64,000 nucleotides of DNA, taken from contig JAHBXQ010000001.1 in NCBI GenBank assembly GCA_019636345.1, positions 310,001 through 374,000 on the forward strand, read 5' to 3'. Of the stretch, positions 33,909 to 44,237 are shown in pieces. A program made the translations under genes and the position numbers. Under the pieces are notes generated by a model, which was given only the letters and a program-made list of their open reading frames with translations, searched no databases and was not told the DNA's origin. Positions within the stretch are counted from its first letter, which is position 1, and each line of letters begins with the position of its first letter. The stretch is from Pirellulales bacterium. Lineage in GTDB: Bacteria > Planctomycetota > Planctomycetia > Pirellulales > Lacipirellulaceae.

Positions 33909-36900
33909 TCAGCTTTCCTCTTCTTCAGCTACTAGCTCGACTTGCTGCTGGCCGACTTGGACGACTCGCTGTGCGGCCCCGATTCCCAGAGACCAGAACA
34001 GCGCGGGACGCACCAGGAACTCTAGCAGCGTGCTGGTGACCAAACCGCCGATGATGACGGTCGCCACCGGATAGAGGATTTCCTTGCCAGGCTCGCCCGC
34101 TGACAGAGCGAGCGGTATCAGACCAATGCCCGAGGTCAATGCCGTCATTAGCACTGGGGCCAGTCGGTCTTTGCCAGCGCGAACTACCATGTCCCGCGAC
34201 CACGACTCTCCTTCGTACTTGACTAGGTGCAGGTAGTGGTTGATCAGCAAGATGCCGTTGCGGGACGCGATACCGCACAACGAAATGAACCCCACCATGC
34301 TGGCAATGGTGAGCGTCTGGCCGGTGAGGTACAGCGACGCCACGCTGCCAATGAACGCCATAGGCAACGCCACCATGACTTGCAGGGCCAGATTGGCTGA
34401 CCGGAAGAGCTTGTAGAGCACCAAAAACATGGCCACGAGCGAGATGCCGAACAAGATCGCGATCATCCGGGACGCCGACTTCTGGCTCTGAAACTGTCCG
34501 CCGTACTCGACAAAGTACCCAGTGGGCAACTCCGCGACGACGGGCTGAAGCTTTTGCTGGATGTCGCCGACCACATCGACTAGGCCACGACCTGAAACGT
34601 TGCACTGGACGACGATCCGTCGTCGCACTTGCTCACGGTTGATCGTGTTAGGACCAGCGGCCTTGTAGATTCGAGCCACGTCTTCGAGCTTGACCGTGCC
34701 GCCCTGCGGCAATTCGATTCGCAGTCGCCGCAGCGCTTCGACATCCTCCCGAGAATCCTCCCCCAGCCGAACCATCAAGTCGAAAGTGCGTTGACCATCG
34801 AGCACTTCAGAGACGACTTCTCCCTGCATCGCGGTTTCTACAAACTCGTTTACGTCAGCGCGTCGCAGTCCAAACATTCGCAGCTTGTCGCCGTCCGCCT
34901 CAATGCGTAGCTGTGGAATGATGACCTGCTGCTCAACCTGGAGGTCGCGGATGCCTTCGATACCGGAGATCGCACCCCGTATGCCTTCTGCTTGACGACG
35001 CAGTTCATCCAAATCGTCGCCGTAAAGCTTGATGGCGACTTGCGCTTTGACGCCTGACAGCATGTGAGAAATCAGGTGGGCAAGAGGCTGCTCCACAGAT
35101 ACCACGATGCCGGGGATGTCTGCGAGGGCATCGCTCACTTTCTCGATAACCTCCTCTCGCGACCGCTCGGAGTCGGGGCTGACCGTCGCAATGACTTCCG
35201 TGACGTTCACCCCTTCGGCGTGCTCGTCGAGTTCCGCCCGTCCCGTCTTGCGTACAAACGTCTTGAGGTCCTCAAACTCGACAAGTCTCGCTTCGACCTT
35301 CTTTGCGACCTGGTTGGAAGTCGCGAGAGAAGTTCCGGGGGGCAAGAGCACATTGATTTGCACCGCTCCTTCATTGAACGGCGGCAAAAAGTCGCTTTCT
35401 AGTCGGAACATGGCCCAACCGGCGACGGCAGCAGCCGCCAGCGCTAACATCAGCACCATCCACGACAGCCGAAGACTGATTCGGATAACGCCATCAGCAA
35501 CGGCTTTCAGAACCCGCAGCACGAGCCCATCTTTCTCTTCTCCGGAACCGCCTTGATGGCGGAGCAGCCAGTAGCTCAGGACGGGCGTGACCGTCAGGGA
35601 TACCAGCAGCGACGAGACGAGTGAGACGATGTACGAGACGCCCATCGGCCGAAACAACTGGCCTTCCATGCCGGTCAGAGCAAACAAAGGCACGAACACA
35701 AGCACGACGATGAGTGTGCCGTAGACGATGGAGTTGCGGATCTCAACGCTCGCCTGAAACACCACCAACAGCGGGTTCTTCGGCGACTCGGAATGCCGGT
35801 TCTCCCGTAGCCGGCGGAAGATGTTCTCGACGTCAACAATCGCGTCATCGACAAGTTCCCCGATCGCGACGGCCAAACCGCCGAGAGTCATTGTGTTGAC
35901 CGACAGTCCGAACGCCGCAAATACTATCGCCGTGATGGCGATGGAAAGCGGAATCGCCGTGAGCGTGATAAGCGTTGTTCGCAGGTTCATTAGGAAGATG
36001 AAGAGAATGATCACGACCAGCACACCGCCATCGCGGAGTGCTTCAAAGACGTTCTCGATTGCCAGATCGATGAATTCCTTTTGCTGGTACAGCTCCGGCA
36101 TGATGCGGACATCGCCTGGCAGAGAAGGGGCCATTTCTTCTAGGGCCTTGGTCACCTTGTCGGTGACGACTCGAGTGTCGGCTTGGGGCTGCTTAAGGAC
36201 AGTCAAGACGACGGCCGGTCCGCCGTTGATCTGCCCCTCGTCGTCGCGCTGGAAGGCCGCGCTGTCTCCCCGCTTGACCTGCGGCCCTTCGACCACATTG
36301 GCGACTTGCGATAGCGTGACCGATTGGTTGTCACGCTGCTTGAGGACGATGCCCCTGATTTGCTCGACCGTTTTGACACGCCCGAGCGAGCGGACGAGAA
36401 ACTCGTTGGGGCCTTGCTCGTCCAGGTATCCGCCAGCAGTGTTTTGATTGCTCTCTTCGAGCGCTTGCTTCACCTCATGCAGCGTTACGCCGTATCTCAG
36501 CATGAGGTCGGGATCGACCAGAACTTGAAACTGCTTCCGATCGCCCCCCATCACAATGACCTGGGAGACACCCTCAATCGTGAGGAGCCGTTGCCTGACG
36601 ACCCAGTCGGCCAGCGTACGAAGTTCAAGCTGAGTTGTGTCCTCTTCGGCCGTCATCCCGATGATCATGATCTGGCCCATGATCGACGAAATGGGCATCA
36701 ATTGAGGCTTCACATTGGGGGGAAGCCTGTCATTGGCTAACGCCAATCGCTCGGCGACGATCTGCCGGTCGTTGTAGATGTCGGTGCCCCAGTCGAATTC
36801 GACATAGATGACAGACAAGCCAATTCCCGACGACGTGCGTACCGCCTGTACGCCTGTCGCCCCGTTAAGCACAGTTTCAATCGGAAACGTGACGAGCGTT

Positions 36901-37085
36901 TCGACTTCCTCAGGCGCCATGCCCGGCGCCTCGGCCATGACGACAACCCTCGGACGGTTGAGGTTGGGAAACACGTCAATTGTCAACCGCGACGCCTGCC
37001 AGGCACCGTAGCCGACCAGGAACACCGCCAGCGCGGCGACGAGCACCCGGTTGTGGAGCGAGAATCGGATGATTGTGTTGAGCAC
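33909..37085 (-). CDS. Heavy-metal RND efflux pump inner-membrane subunit (CusA/CzcA family)
   Basis: 1058 aa, a full-length RND transporter with two sets of six transmembrane segments separated by large periplasmic loops. Landmarks: the N-terminal first helix and DVFPNLNRPRVVVMAEAPGM, the transmembrane-4 segment AIGELVDDAIVDVENIFRRLREN with the proton-relay aspartates, and the late GGLVTSTLLEFLVRPALFW. It uses the proton gradient to move metal ions from periplasm or cytoplasm outward. The family includes Cu/Ag and Zn/Co/Ni pumps; I cannot assign the metal. It forms a tripartite complex with the adaptor and TolC gene products that follow. Confidence 0.94.
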   Translation of the reverse strand: MLNTIIRFSLHNRVLVAALAVFLVGYGAWQASRLTIDVFPNLNRPRVVVMAEAPGMAPEEVETLVTFPIETVLNGATGVQAVRTSSGIGLSVIYVEFDWGTDIYNDRQIVAERLALANDRLPPNVKPQLMPISSIMGQIMIIGMTAEEDTTQLELRTLADWVVRQRLLTIEGVSQVIVMGGDRKQFQVLVDPDLMLRYGVTLHEVKQALEESNQNTAGGYLDEQGPNEFLVRSLGRVKTVEQIRGIVLKQRDNQSVTLSQVANVVEGPQVKRGDSAAFQRDDEGQINGGPAVVLTVLKQPQADTRVVTDKVTKALEEMAPSLPGDVRIMPELYQQKEFIDLAIENVFEALRDGGVLVVIILFIFLMNLRTTLITLTAIPLSIAITAIVFAAFGLSVNTMTLGGLAVAIGELVDDAIVDVENIFRRLRENRHSESPKNPLLVVFQASVEIRNSIVYGTLIVVLVFVPLFALTGMEGQLFRPMGVSYIVSLVSSLLVSLTVTPVLSYWLLRHQGGSGEEKDGLVLRVLKAVADGVIRISLRLSWMVLMLALAAAAVAGWAMFRLESDFLPPFNEGAVQINVLLPPGTSLATSNQVAKKVEARLVEFEDLKTFVRKTGRAELDEHAEGVNVTEVIATVSPDSERSREEVIEKVSDALADIPGIVVSVEQPLAHLISHMLSGVKAQVAIKLYGDDLDELRRQAEGIRGAISGIEGIRDLQVEQQVIIPQLRIEADGDKLRMFGLRRADVNEFVETAMQGEVVSEVLDGQRTFDLMVRLGEDSREDVEALRRLRIELPQGGTVKLEDVARIYKAAGPNTINREQVRRRIVVQCNVSGRGLVDVVGDIQQKLQPVVAELPTGYFVEYGGQFQSQKSASRMIAILFGISLVAMFLVLYKLFRSANLALQVMVALPMAFIGSVASLYLTGQTLTIASMVGFISLCGIASRNGILLINHYLHLVKYEGESWSRDMVVRAGKDRLAPVLMTALTSGIGLIPLALSAGEPGKEILYPVATVIIGGLVTSTLLEFLVRPALFWSLGIGAAQRVVQVGQQQVELVAEEEES

Positions 37086-37103
37086 TAGTGGAGTCCTTTC
37101 CGA

Positions 37104-38492
37104 TCAATGATTGTGGCCGGCGTGGGGGTCGATGGCGCCGCCCGATTTGTTCTTTAGCGCGAGATGCATCTGGTACGCGCCGTCGCCCGCGATGATGTCG
37201 CCCTTGAAGACGGCTCCGTCGTTGGCGATTACCACAGCGTTCTGATCCCGGTAACGGATGTGGACCGGCACTCGATCAAAATGATCGCCGTTCTGCCGGT
37301 AGACGTAGGCTTCAGCGCCCTCATCGACGACAGCCGTGGTCGGCACGACGATCTGGCGTTCCCAGGTCTCGACAGGGATGCTGAGTTCCATCCTCTGCCC
37401 CGGCTTAAAAGCCCATTCGAGGAACTTCTTGCCACGCGGACCGGATTTCTCCAGTGCAATGCGGTTCGGCAAGCGGACATAGACTTTGAAAGCGCGGGAC
37501 TCCGGGTCGATCTGGCCAGCGACGTAAAGAATCTCCAACCCTGTTGGTTGTCCGCCCGGCGACGACTGGCCGAGCTGCTTCGCCTCAACGGGAAGGCCCG
37601 CCTCAGCGGCGCGTCGGATGGAAGCTGCGTCATCCTCGAATGCCAAAGCTTCGATCAATAGTTCGCAGTGGTCGCTAAGCAGCGCCAGTTCGCGTCCGAT
37701 CTCAACGTGTTCTCCAAGTGCAATCCCTAGGCTCTGCACTGTGAAAAGATGTGGCGCTTCGCACGCCTCTTCTGTCTCAGCATGCTCGGGCGCGCGTACC
37801 GTGATTTCACGGAACATCTTGCCGGACCGGCGAACCTCTTCGACCTGATCTTCGGTGAGGCCATGAAGAAGCATGGCTTGCCTGGAGGCATCTAGTGCAA
37901 CTTTGATCCGGTCTTGCTCGTACTGTTGCTCAAGAATTCGCTTACCCGCCACTACGCCTGTTTCTAGCGCGTTCAGACGCGCAAGCTCACGCTCAACCAC
38001 TCCCAATTGCGATAGGGTTTCTAGAAACTCACGCTGGGCCGCGACAAGTTCTTCGTGCGTGAGCCGCATCTCGAACAAGGGCTGTTCGGCTTCGACGGCC
38101 TCTCCCTGAGTAATAAAGACCTTTTCGACGACTCCTGTGAGCGGCGTGGTAATGTGGACCTGTGAGCGTCCCGGAACTTCAACCACGGCGGCGGGCACAT
38201 TGAGTCGACGTGCATAGTCACTAGGGGCGATCGCGAATGGCTCAAAATCGATATTCTTGAGCCCACGTTCGCTCAGCGTGATCGACGACGCTTCACTGTG
38301 TCCAGGATGGTCGTGAGCGTGATCGTCGTGGGAGTCTTCTGCTGGCGAGCTTGTCGGGGCACCGTCCACCCGAGTCGCCGCTTGCAGCAGGGGCAGCCAC
38401 GTGTCTCTCATGACGAAGGCCCCGCCTGCAATCAAGGCAGCGGCCGCAAATGCGGCTAGAAGCCATAACTTCTTCTTAGGATGTGTTGACAT
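37104..38492 (-). CDS. RND efflux periplasmic adaptor (HlyD/CusB-like)
   Basis: About 462 aa. A signal/anchor (KLWLLAAFAAAALIAGGAF) precedes a His/Asp-rich segment (DSHDDHAHDHPGHSE), likely metal-binding. The body has the lipoyl-type half motif LTGVVEKVFITQGEAVEAEQPLFEM, a helical hairpin (about 170-240) and a beta-barrel part (GQRMELSIPVETWERQIVV). These proteins link the RND pump to the outer-membrane channel. Start ATG 38492 has CGGAG upstream; the longer frame to 38768 has no signal. It is 18 bp upstream of the RND gene and cotranscribed. Confidence 0.93.
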   Translation of the reverse strand: MSTHPKKKLWLLAAFAAAALIAGGAFVMRDTWLPLLQAATRVDGAPTSSPAEDSHDDHAHDHPGHSEASSITLSERGLKNIDFEPFAIAPSDYARRLNVPAAVVEVPGRSQVHITTPLTGVVEKVFITQGEAVEAEQPLFEMRLTHEELVAAQREFLETLSQLGVVERELARLNALETGVVAGKRILEQQYEQDRIKVALDASRQAMLLHGLTEDQVEEVRRSGKMFREITVRAPEHAETEEACEAPHLFTVQSLGIALGEHVEIGRELALLSDHCELLIEALAFEDDAASIRRAAEAGLPVEAKQLGQSSPGGQPTGLEILYVAGQIDPESRAFKVYVRLPNRIALEKSGPRGKKFLEWAFKPGQRMELSIPVETWERQIVVPTTAVVDEGAEAYVYRQNGDHFDRVPVHIRYRDQNAVVIANDGAVFKGDIIAGDGAYQMHLALKNKSGGAIDPHAGHNH

Positions 38493-38658
38493 ATTAGTAC
38501 TCCGAGAAATGCCTGCACCCGCAGGCAGAAGCCGCCCAAGTAAAAGGGCGCGCCAATCGAGTCCGTTGTGAAGCGGACAGAACTTGTAGTCCGCGTTGCC
38601 AACAAGAAGCCGTCGTGAGAATCGGGTGGTTACCCGTTCGGCGGCAAGCTGGAGCGAT

Positions 38659-39090
38659 TCAGATAAGAAGAACGCTCTTGGCGAGATGCGCGCGCACCGG
38701 TAGCGGTCGGCGTCCGCACGAGGAGAGTTGCCACTCAAGATGGCCGCGCAGAACCTCGGGAGGCGCAAGCGACTCAGGTAGTGCTGCCGACATGTCGAAC
38801 TCGGACAAAGCTATCTCAGCAAGGTCGAAGCCTACACCAGGCGCAAGCCAGTTGCACTGCTCTTCTTCGCAGCTACGGGAAGGGAAGTCGGGTTCGAGTC
38901 CTCGCTGGTCTGCTTCGCTAGCGAACGAGACGTTCCCTTCGCTTGTCGAATGACCGGTAGCGCCGGCATGATTATGACCGCACGCAGACGAACGCTCATC
39001 AACGGATCTTTCATGACGACAGCCTGAAGCACACGACGTACTCTCGCCATGCGCATGGTGGGCGCAGCAACCCAACAGTGCGTGCGTCAA
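38659..39090 (-). CDS. His/Cys-rich secreted protein, start uncertain
   Basis: 143 aa from TTG 39090. The N-terminus THALLGCCAHHAHG is followed by CASGCRHERS, then ACGHNHAGATGHS and CEEEQCNW, a pattern of Cys and His pairs suited to metal binding. The C-terminal half is less charged. In-frame upstream codons (starting about 39117) would give a hydrophobic leader IRFLLAIAVLTHALLGCC, typical of a signal peptide, but no ATG, GTG or TTG precedes it. The true start may be non-canonical or the gene may be degraded. It lies between the adaptor and TolC genes and matches the style of the 46832 gene. Confidence 0.5.
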   Translation of the reverse strand: MTHALLGCCAHHAHGESTSCASGCRHERSVDERSSACGHNHAGATGHSTSEGNVSFASEADQRGLEPDFPSRSCEEEQCNWLAPGVGFDLAEIALSEFDMSAALPESLAPPEVLRGHLEWQLSSCGRRPLPVRAHLAKSVLLI

Positions 39091-39236
39091 AACGGCGATG
39101 GCAAGAAGGAAACGGATTAGTTGCTCGCTGGATAGGCGTTGATCGATTTATTTAGTGATAGCCTTCGAACTCACAAGTGTATCCCACAGAACGACTTCGG
39201 GCAATCGCGGCTCGTTGCGGCAGCTACCTCGTGCCT

Positions 39237-40649
39237 TTACTGCGGTACATTTGCAAGACTCCCGTCGAGCAGTAGCCCGTCGATCAGGGCGTAGCTCTGC
39301 CAAAGCTCTCCGAGAGCGTCCAAGTAGGCCAGGTTCGTCTGCGAATAGGTCTGCTGGGCAGCGAGCAGATCGAGATACCCCACTTCTCCTTGCTCATAGC
39401 CTTTACGCACCAAGTCGAGGGTGCGCTGAGAACGCGGCAGGACATCCGCCGCGTAATTCGTCGCGGTGACTTGTGCATCCGAATAGCTTCGAAAAGCGTC
39501 GGCCAGTCTCTGGCCTAGGCTTTGCTCGATACGCTGAATATTCCGTTCCGCTTCCGTTATCTCAGCCTGGGCTTGCCGTATACCGCCCTGATTCCGGTTC
39601 CACAGCGGAATCGGCATGCCAACCTGCACGCCAGCAATCGTATACTCTGACGACGCATCATACTGCACACTCACCTGCGTACTTATGTCGGGCACGGCTT
39701 CGACGCTCGCGCGGTTGAGTGCGCGACGCGCGCGCTCCATGTCGGCTACCGCAGCGGCTATCTCTGGGCTTTCCGATTGGAGTCTGACCAGTTGATCTTG
39801 CCAGTCCAGTTGCTCGGGTAGGTTCGTTACGTCGCCTTCCAATGCTTGCTGGGGCAGTACTGGTCCGCTTACCACCGCGGAGAGACGTCGCCAAGCTTGT
39901 TCTTGAGCGTTTTTCGCCGTCCTTAGGAACACACGGGAATTCTCTTGACGGATTTCGGTCTGCAACAGACCCGCGACTGGGATCTCTTCCGCCTCGACAA
40001 GCGACTTGGAAGCTTCCGCTGCGTCGGATGTCACCTGGAGCAACTCTTCGGCAAGTTCCACGCGACGCTGTGCTAGGAGTGCCTGGTAGTAGGCTTTGCG
40101 AACGTCTGTCAGCACCCGTCGCTGGGTTGCGGCAAGCTGTTGTTCAGCCCGCGTGATCTCCGCCGCGACGACGGCCCGGTCACGCTGAAGTTTGCCTGCA
40201 GTGATAAATGTTTGCCCAACATATCCGCCTTGCTGGCCTGCGCGTCCATCGTTGCCGACTTCGCCAGCGGTGTAGCCGGCCGTCGGATTAGGCGGCAGCC
40301 CAGCCTGCACCCATTTCCCCCGCAGCGCTCGCACGCGAGCCGAAGACTGAGCAACGGCCGGGTTATTGGACATCGCCATTTGCTCCAGGGCTTGGAGCGT
40401 AAGCCCTTCACTCTGAGCTACCGGCGTAGGCGTCACGAGTTCCTCCGCCACTTGCGAAGGCCCTTCAACGCTCGGCGGCATAGCTAGCTCGACGGAATCG
40501 CCCTTATCCTGGTAGCTCGTCTGCACGACTTGCGGCGTTTCATTTGTGGTAACCGAAGCCGGCGAGCTTGATGTTACCTCGCGCGGACCTGATGCGCAGC
40601 CCGCAGCAACCAGCAGAGCGATTGGGATTGATATATGGCTTGCGGTCAT
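39237..40649 (-). CDS. TolC-family outer-membrane efflux lipoprotein
   Basis: About 470 aa. The lipoprotein signal is short (ISIPIALLVAAGCAS, lipobox AAGC). The mature protein has the two-repeat OEP architecture with long helices such as AEITRAEQQLAATQRRVLTD and AFRSYSDAQVTATNYA, and the exit motif GQRLADAF. It forms the outer-membrane tunnel of the tripartite pump. ATG 40649 is chosen because AAGGAGGT is six bases upstream, which rules out the longer frame. It is convergent in order with the adaptor and RND genes, as in cus-type operons. Confidence 0.93.
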   Translation of the reverse strand: MTASHISIPIALLVAAGCASGPREVTSSSPASVTTNETPQVVQTSYQDKGDSVELAMPPSVEGPSQVAEELVTPTPVAQSEGLTLQALEQMAMSNNPAVAQSSARVRALRGKWVQAGLPPNPTAGYTAGEVGNDGRAGQQGGYVGQTFITAGKLQRDRAVVAAEITRAEQQLAATQRRVLTDVRKAYYQALLAQRRVELAEELLQVTSDAAEASKSLVEAEEIPVAGLLQTEIRQENSRVFLRTAKNAQEQAWRRLSAVVSGPVLPQQALEGDVTNLPEQLDWQDQLVRLQSESPEIAAAVADMERARRALNRASVEAVPDISTQVSVQYDASSEYTIAGVQVGMPIPLWNRNQGGIRQAQAEITEAERNIQRIEQSLGQRLADAFRSYSDAQVTATNYAADVLPRSQRTLDLVRKGYEQGEVGYLDLLAAQQTYSQTNLAYLDALGELWQSYALIDGLLLDGSLANVPQ

Positions 40650-40708
40650 CCTTGACCTCCTTACCTTATTCATCGGTGTTGCCAGCATTCTTTGACCACC
40701 GAGTCTTG

Positions 40709-41851
40709 TTATGCGTGCCGAAGGGCAGGGACGATTTCGGTTCGCGACGCATGCCAGCCCGGCGCCAGCCCCGCGAGAATCCCCACAGCCAGGGAAACCA
40801 GCAGCCCTTGGGTTGCTAGCACAGCCGACGGCTCAAACGCTATGGTGACGCCCTCGGCGGCGACCGACATGCCTGTGGATGAGAGGATTAAGATGCTGCC
40901 GACGACTCCCAGAATTCCGCCGAGCGTACTGAGGACCACACTCTCGATGAGCACCAGACGAAACACCCGCTGCGGACGCAGTCCCAACGTCTGCAGCACC
41001 GCGTGCTCCTTGATGCGGTCTTGGACCGACATGACGGTTGTCGTCGCTACCAGCGAGAGCACCAAACCGACGCAGGCGTAGCCCAGCCAGTGGACGAAGC
41101 CGATCAACTCCGCTAGGTCGCCGAGCGTGTCCGCCTGGAACATGCCCTTGGTCCTGGTTGTAGTCGCCACCGGCCCAGAGCGAAACTCCTGGTCGATCTG
41201 CTTGGCCAGATTGTCGGCGTCAACTCCATCGGCCACGTGGACTTCTAGCTGCGTGACGGTTCCCACGTCGTTGGCGCCTCTGGCTCGTTGCAGGAACTCC
41301 AGGTGCGTGTAGATCAGGTTGTTCTCGGCCGCAACGCTGGACCGAAAGACGCCTCTTACCACAACCGACACGTCTCCAATGGTAAACTTGTCGCCCTCGG
41401 CCAATCCACGGCGTGTCGCAACGTCCGCTCCCACTAGCGCCGCATCGTCCTGCTGAGCAAACGAGCCCATGCTCCCCGAGGTGAGTGACAAGTCTCGCGC
41501 CGTGGTGAGTTTTTCCGGCGGCATCCCTTGGAACACGATCGCATCCAGGCTCGCCCGGCAGTTGTTTGTAAACACTTTGATCGGCACCACGTCGCGGACC
41601 CCCGGCACCTTGGCGATTGTGCCGCCGTAGTCTTGCGGCAAGCGACTGCTCTGCGGACAGAAGCGATTTTCCTGGAAGACAATTAACGTGCGGTCAGCGC
41701 TGGCGTCGGAGGTAAGCGCTAGCAGTCCCTGTTGCACCGAGCCGATGAAGCAGAACACGAGCAGCGCAACGGCTGTACCGCTCACGGTCAGTAGCGTGCG
41801 CGCGCGATGCCGCCAGAGGCTTTTGAGTACGTAGGGAACGAATTTGAACAT
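40709..41851 (-). CDS. ABC transporter permease (MacB/FtsX-like), permease 1
   Basis: 380-aa membrane protein. A first transmembrane helix ([24 protein letters not shown]) is followed by a large extracytoplasmic domain and three C-terminal helices ([54 protein letters not shown]), the MacB/LolC pattern. The coupling helix motif [17 protein letters not shown] is present. This class exports substrates from the periplasm or the membrane using ATP. It sits 2 bp from the ATPase gene, so they form one unit. Confidence 0.92.
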   Translation of the reverse strand: MFKFVPYVLKSLWRHRARTLLTVSGTAVALLVFCFIGSVQQGLLALTSDASADRTLIVFQENRFCPQSSRLPQDYGGTIAKVPGVRDVVPIKVFTNNCRASLDAIVFQGMPPEKLTTARDLSLTSGSMGSFAQQDDAALVGADVATRRGLAEGDKFTIGDVSVVVRGVFRSSVAAENNLIYTHLEFLQRARGANDVGTVTQLEVHVADGVDADNLAKQIDQEFRSGPVATTTRTKGMFQADTLGDLAELIGFVHWLGYACVGLVLSLVATTTVMSVQDRIKEHAVLQTLGLRPQRVFRLVLIESVVLSTLGGILGVVGSILILSSTGMSVAAEGVTIAFEPSAVLATQGLLVSLAVGILAGLAPGWHASRTEIVPALRHA

Positions 41852-41853
41852 CT

Positions 41854-42564
41854 TTAGGCCGTCCTCAAGTGAGTGGAGGTCGTCTCTTTGCCGTTCTCCA
41901 TGAGCCGCCCACGTTCCAAACGGATTTGCCGTTTGGCCCGCTTTCCGGCGTCGGCGTCGTGGGTCACCATCAGCAGCGTCATCCCCAACTCGTCGTTGAC
42001 GCGACTAAGCAATTGTAGAATCTGCTCGGTTGTTTCGTCGTCCAGGCTTCCTGTCGGTTCGTCGGCGACTACGACGGTCGGGTTCGCCACGATGGCCCTG
42101 GCGATGCCGACCCGCTGTTCCTGTCCGCCCGACATCTGACGCGGGTAATGAGAAGCCCGCGAAGTGAGGTCGACGGCTTCCATGGCGATCTCAACTCGCT
42201 TCTGGCGTTCCGCCGCCGACATCGACAACAGCAGCAGCGGCAGTTCCACGTTTTCGTAGGCAGTGAGAACAGGAATGAGATTGTGCGTTTGGAAAACGTA
42301 GCCGATGTGCGCAGCCCGCCAATCGGCCAGCTTCCCACGCGACAGCTTCGTGATTTCCGTTCCGGCGACGTTGATCTCACCCGAGGTCGCCTGGTCGATG
42401 CCGGCGATAAGGTTCAGCAGCGTGCTCTTGCCGGAGCCGCTCGCGCCCATCAGCGAAACGTAGTCGCCTTCCTCGATCGACAGGCTGACTCCATCGAGCG
42501 GACGAATCGTCTCCTCACCGTTGGCGTATTCTTTTGTGACGTGCAGCACATCAACTAGGGACAT
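41854..42564 (-). CDS. ABC transporter ATP-binding protein (LolD/MacB-type)
   Basis: 236-aa nucleotide-binding domain. Walker [13 protein letters not shown]-loop [20 protein letters not shown], signature [17 protein letters not shown], Walker [13 protein letters not shown] and the switch histidine in [11 protein letters not shown] are all intact. The class drives MacAB- and LolCDE-type exporters. It pairs with two permease genes (40709 and 44238) and an adaptor gene (42584). 20 bp downstream of the adaptor. Confidence 0.95.
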   Translation of the reverse strand: MSLVDVLHVTKEYANGEETIRPLDGVSLSIEEGDYVSLMGASGSGKSTLLNLIAGIDQATSGEINVAGTEITKLSRGKLADWRAAHIGYVFQTHNLIPVLTAYENVELPLLLLSMSAAERQKRVEIAMEAVDLTSRASHYPRQMSGGQEQRVGIARAIVANPTVVVADEPTGSLDDETTEQILQLLSRVNDELGMTLLMVTHDADAGKRAKRQIRLERGRLMENGKETTSTHLRTA

Positions 42565-42583
42565 GGCAGGGCTCCTTATTCAA

Positions 42584-44209
42584 CTAGCTATTTGTTTCAG
42601 CGACCTGTGCGGTTCTTGCAGCGGAGCCGCTCGGCGGTGACCAATTGCCGGGTGCAGAACGATCTTCACCGGTCACGCGCACCCGCATGCCGTGGGACAG
42701 CAATTCTCGGCCGCCGACGATCAGTTTGTCTGTCGGGACGAGTCCGTTGATGATTTCTACCAATCCGTCCTCGGTGGCACCGCGCCCAACCTCGACCGAC
42801 TTCTGCTCAGCTAGGCCCGTGGTCAGGTTGGCTACCCAGACGGTGGCGCTGCCTTTCGCGGCGCTAACGAGAGTTTGCGGAACGAACATCCTTAGCGGCG
42901 ACTCGCCCGGCTCTTCCTCGACGACCGGTGATGGTGGGGCAAGGAACGTGACTTTGGCGAGCATTTCGGGCTTGATGACGGTGGGCGGATTCTGCACCGC
43001 GACTTTCACTTGCAGTGTGTTCTTCTGAATGTCTGCTTGGGTGGTGACCGAGATGACTTCTCCAGCGATGGCTTCGCGCAGGGCCGCGGTTTCTATCTGC
43101 GCCGGCTGGCCGATTTGCACCTGGGGCACATCTTCCAGCCGCACGTCGACCCGCACTTGCAGGCTCTGCGGATCATAGAGCCCGACGACGGCGCTTGAGC
43201 CTTGCTGCGACGATGCGCCCATTCCAGACAGCCACTGACCAGGGCGAGCCTCCAGGCTCAAGACACAGCCGTCAATGGGTGAGCGGACCGTCATACGTTC
43301 AAGCTGCAGCTGGGCTGTCTCTACCGCGAGGCGACTCTGTTCGACGCGAGAGCGGATGATCGTGAGCATTGCTTTCGCTTCGGCAACCCCTCGCTTCTCT
43401 TCGGTGAGAAGCGTGAGTTGATCGGCGAGCGCCGTTCGTTTTCGCTGGAGGGACTCCAGTTGAGATTCCAGCGTCGGACGCCTCGCAACGAGCGTTTCGA
43501 CAGCATTGTTGGCGGTCGCCAGTTCGCCCCGGGCCTCGCGTAGGACGCGGCCGGTGATGGCGTCCCCCGCGAGTTCTTTACGGCGGACGTTCTCGGCGGC
43601 CAGAGACTGACGGGTCTTCGCGGCCTCGATTGCGTACGGCAGGTTATCGAGTTCTCGTCGCGTCTTGGCCAGTAGCGCGTCGGCGTCCGCCAGCGACGCC
43701 TGTAAGACGACCGGCCTCTCTAAGTTCGTCTGAGCCGCCACCAAGGTGGCCTCGGCGCGGTCCAGTTCTCCTTTCTGCATTTCGAGACGGGCCTGGGCAT
43801 CCGCAAGAGCGATCTTCGCATCGGTGTCGATAAGCGTCGCCACCGGCTCACCTTGATCCACGTGCTGGCCTTCGATGACGAGCAATTCACGAATCACGCC
43901 TGGAGCCAGCGAAGAGGCGAGCACCGGCGTGGGACGCGGTTCGACCCAACCCGCCGCCTGGAACAGCGGCGTGCCCTCCTGCTTGATCTCCGCCCTGCTG
44001 ACGACCACGGGCGTGATTGTAATCGGGTGGGCCGGCAGGAAACTCTCGCGCGCCGCCCAACCGAACAGCCCAACGAACCCTGCGAGGATCGCCAGCGGCA
44101 AGACATACCGCGTCAGCCACGAGCGATTCTGCCTCAGTTTCGCCGCTTTCGGCGCGCCGCGGTCGACAGCCAGTTGACTGAGGTCGAGTTTTGAAGATTC
44201 TTCTGACAT
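42584..44209 (-). CDS. HlyD-like periplasmic adaptor of the ABC exporter
   Basis: About 541 aa. One transmembrane segment (YVLPLAILAGFVGLFGWAA) anchors the protein. The periplasmic part has a barrel-sandwich element (IEGQHVDQGEPVATLIDTDAK), a long coiled coil (about residues 130-320) and a second barrel half (TVRSPIDGCVLSLEARPGQW), as in MacA/HlyD. It would connect the ABC permeases to an outer-membrane protein. ATG 44209 has GGAG upstream; the frame upstream to 44404 has no features. Both the position and the partners make an efflux complex likely. Confidence 0.92.
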   Translation of the reverse strand: MSEESSKLDLSQLAVDRGAPKAAKLRQNRSWLTRYVLPLAILAGFVGLFGWAARESFLPAHPITITPVVVSRAEIKQEGTPLFQAAGWVEPRPTPVLASSLAPGVIRELLVIEGQHVDQGEPVATLIDTDAKIALADAQARLEMQKGELDRAEATLVAAQTNLERPVVLQASLADADALLAKTRRELDNLPYAIEAAKTRQSLAAENVRRKELAGDAITGRVLREARGELATANNAVETLVARRPTLESQLESLQRKRTALADQLTLLTEEKRGVAEAKAMLTIIRSRVEQSRLAVETAQLQLERMTVRSPIDGCVLSLEARPGQWLSGMGASSQQGSSAVVGLYDPQSLQVRVDVRLEDVPQVQIGQPAQIETAALREAIAGEVISVTTQADIQKNTLQVKVAVQNPPTVIKPEMLAKVTFLAPPSPVVEEEPGESPLRMFVPQTLVSAAKGSATVWVANLTTGLAEQKSVEVGRGATEDGLVEIINGLVPTDKLIVGGRELLSHGMRVRVTGEDRSAPGNWSPPSGSAARTAQVAETNS

Positions 44210-44237
44210 ATAAACGCTCCGGCTAGTTTCCCTGCCG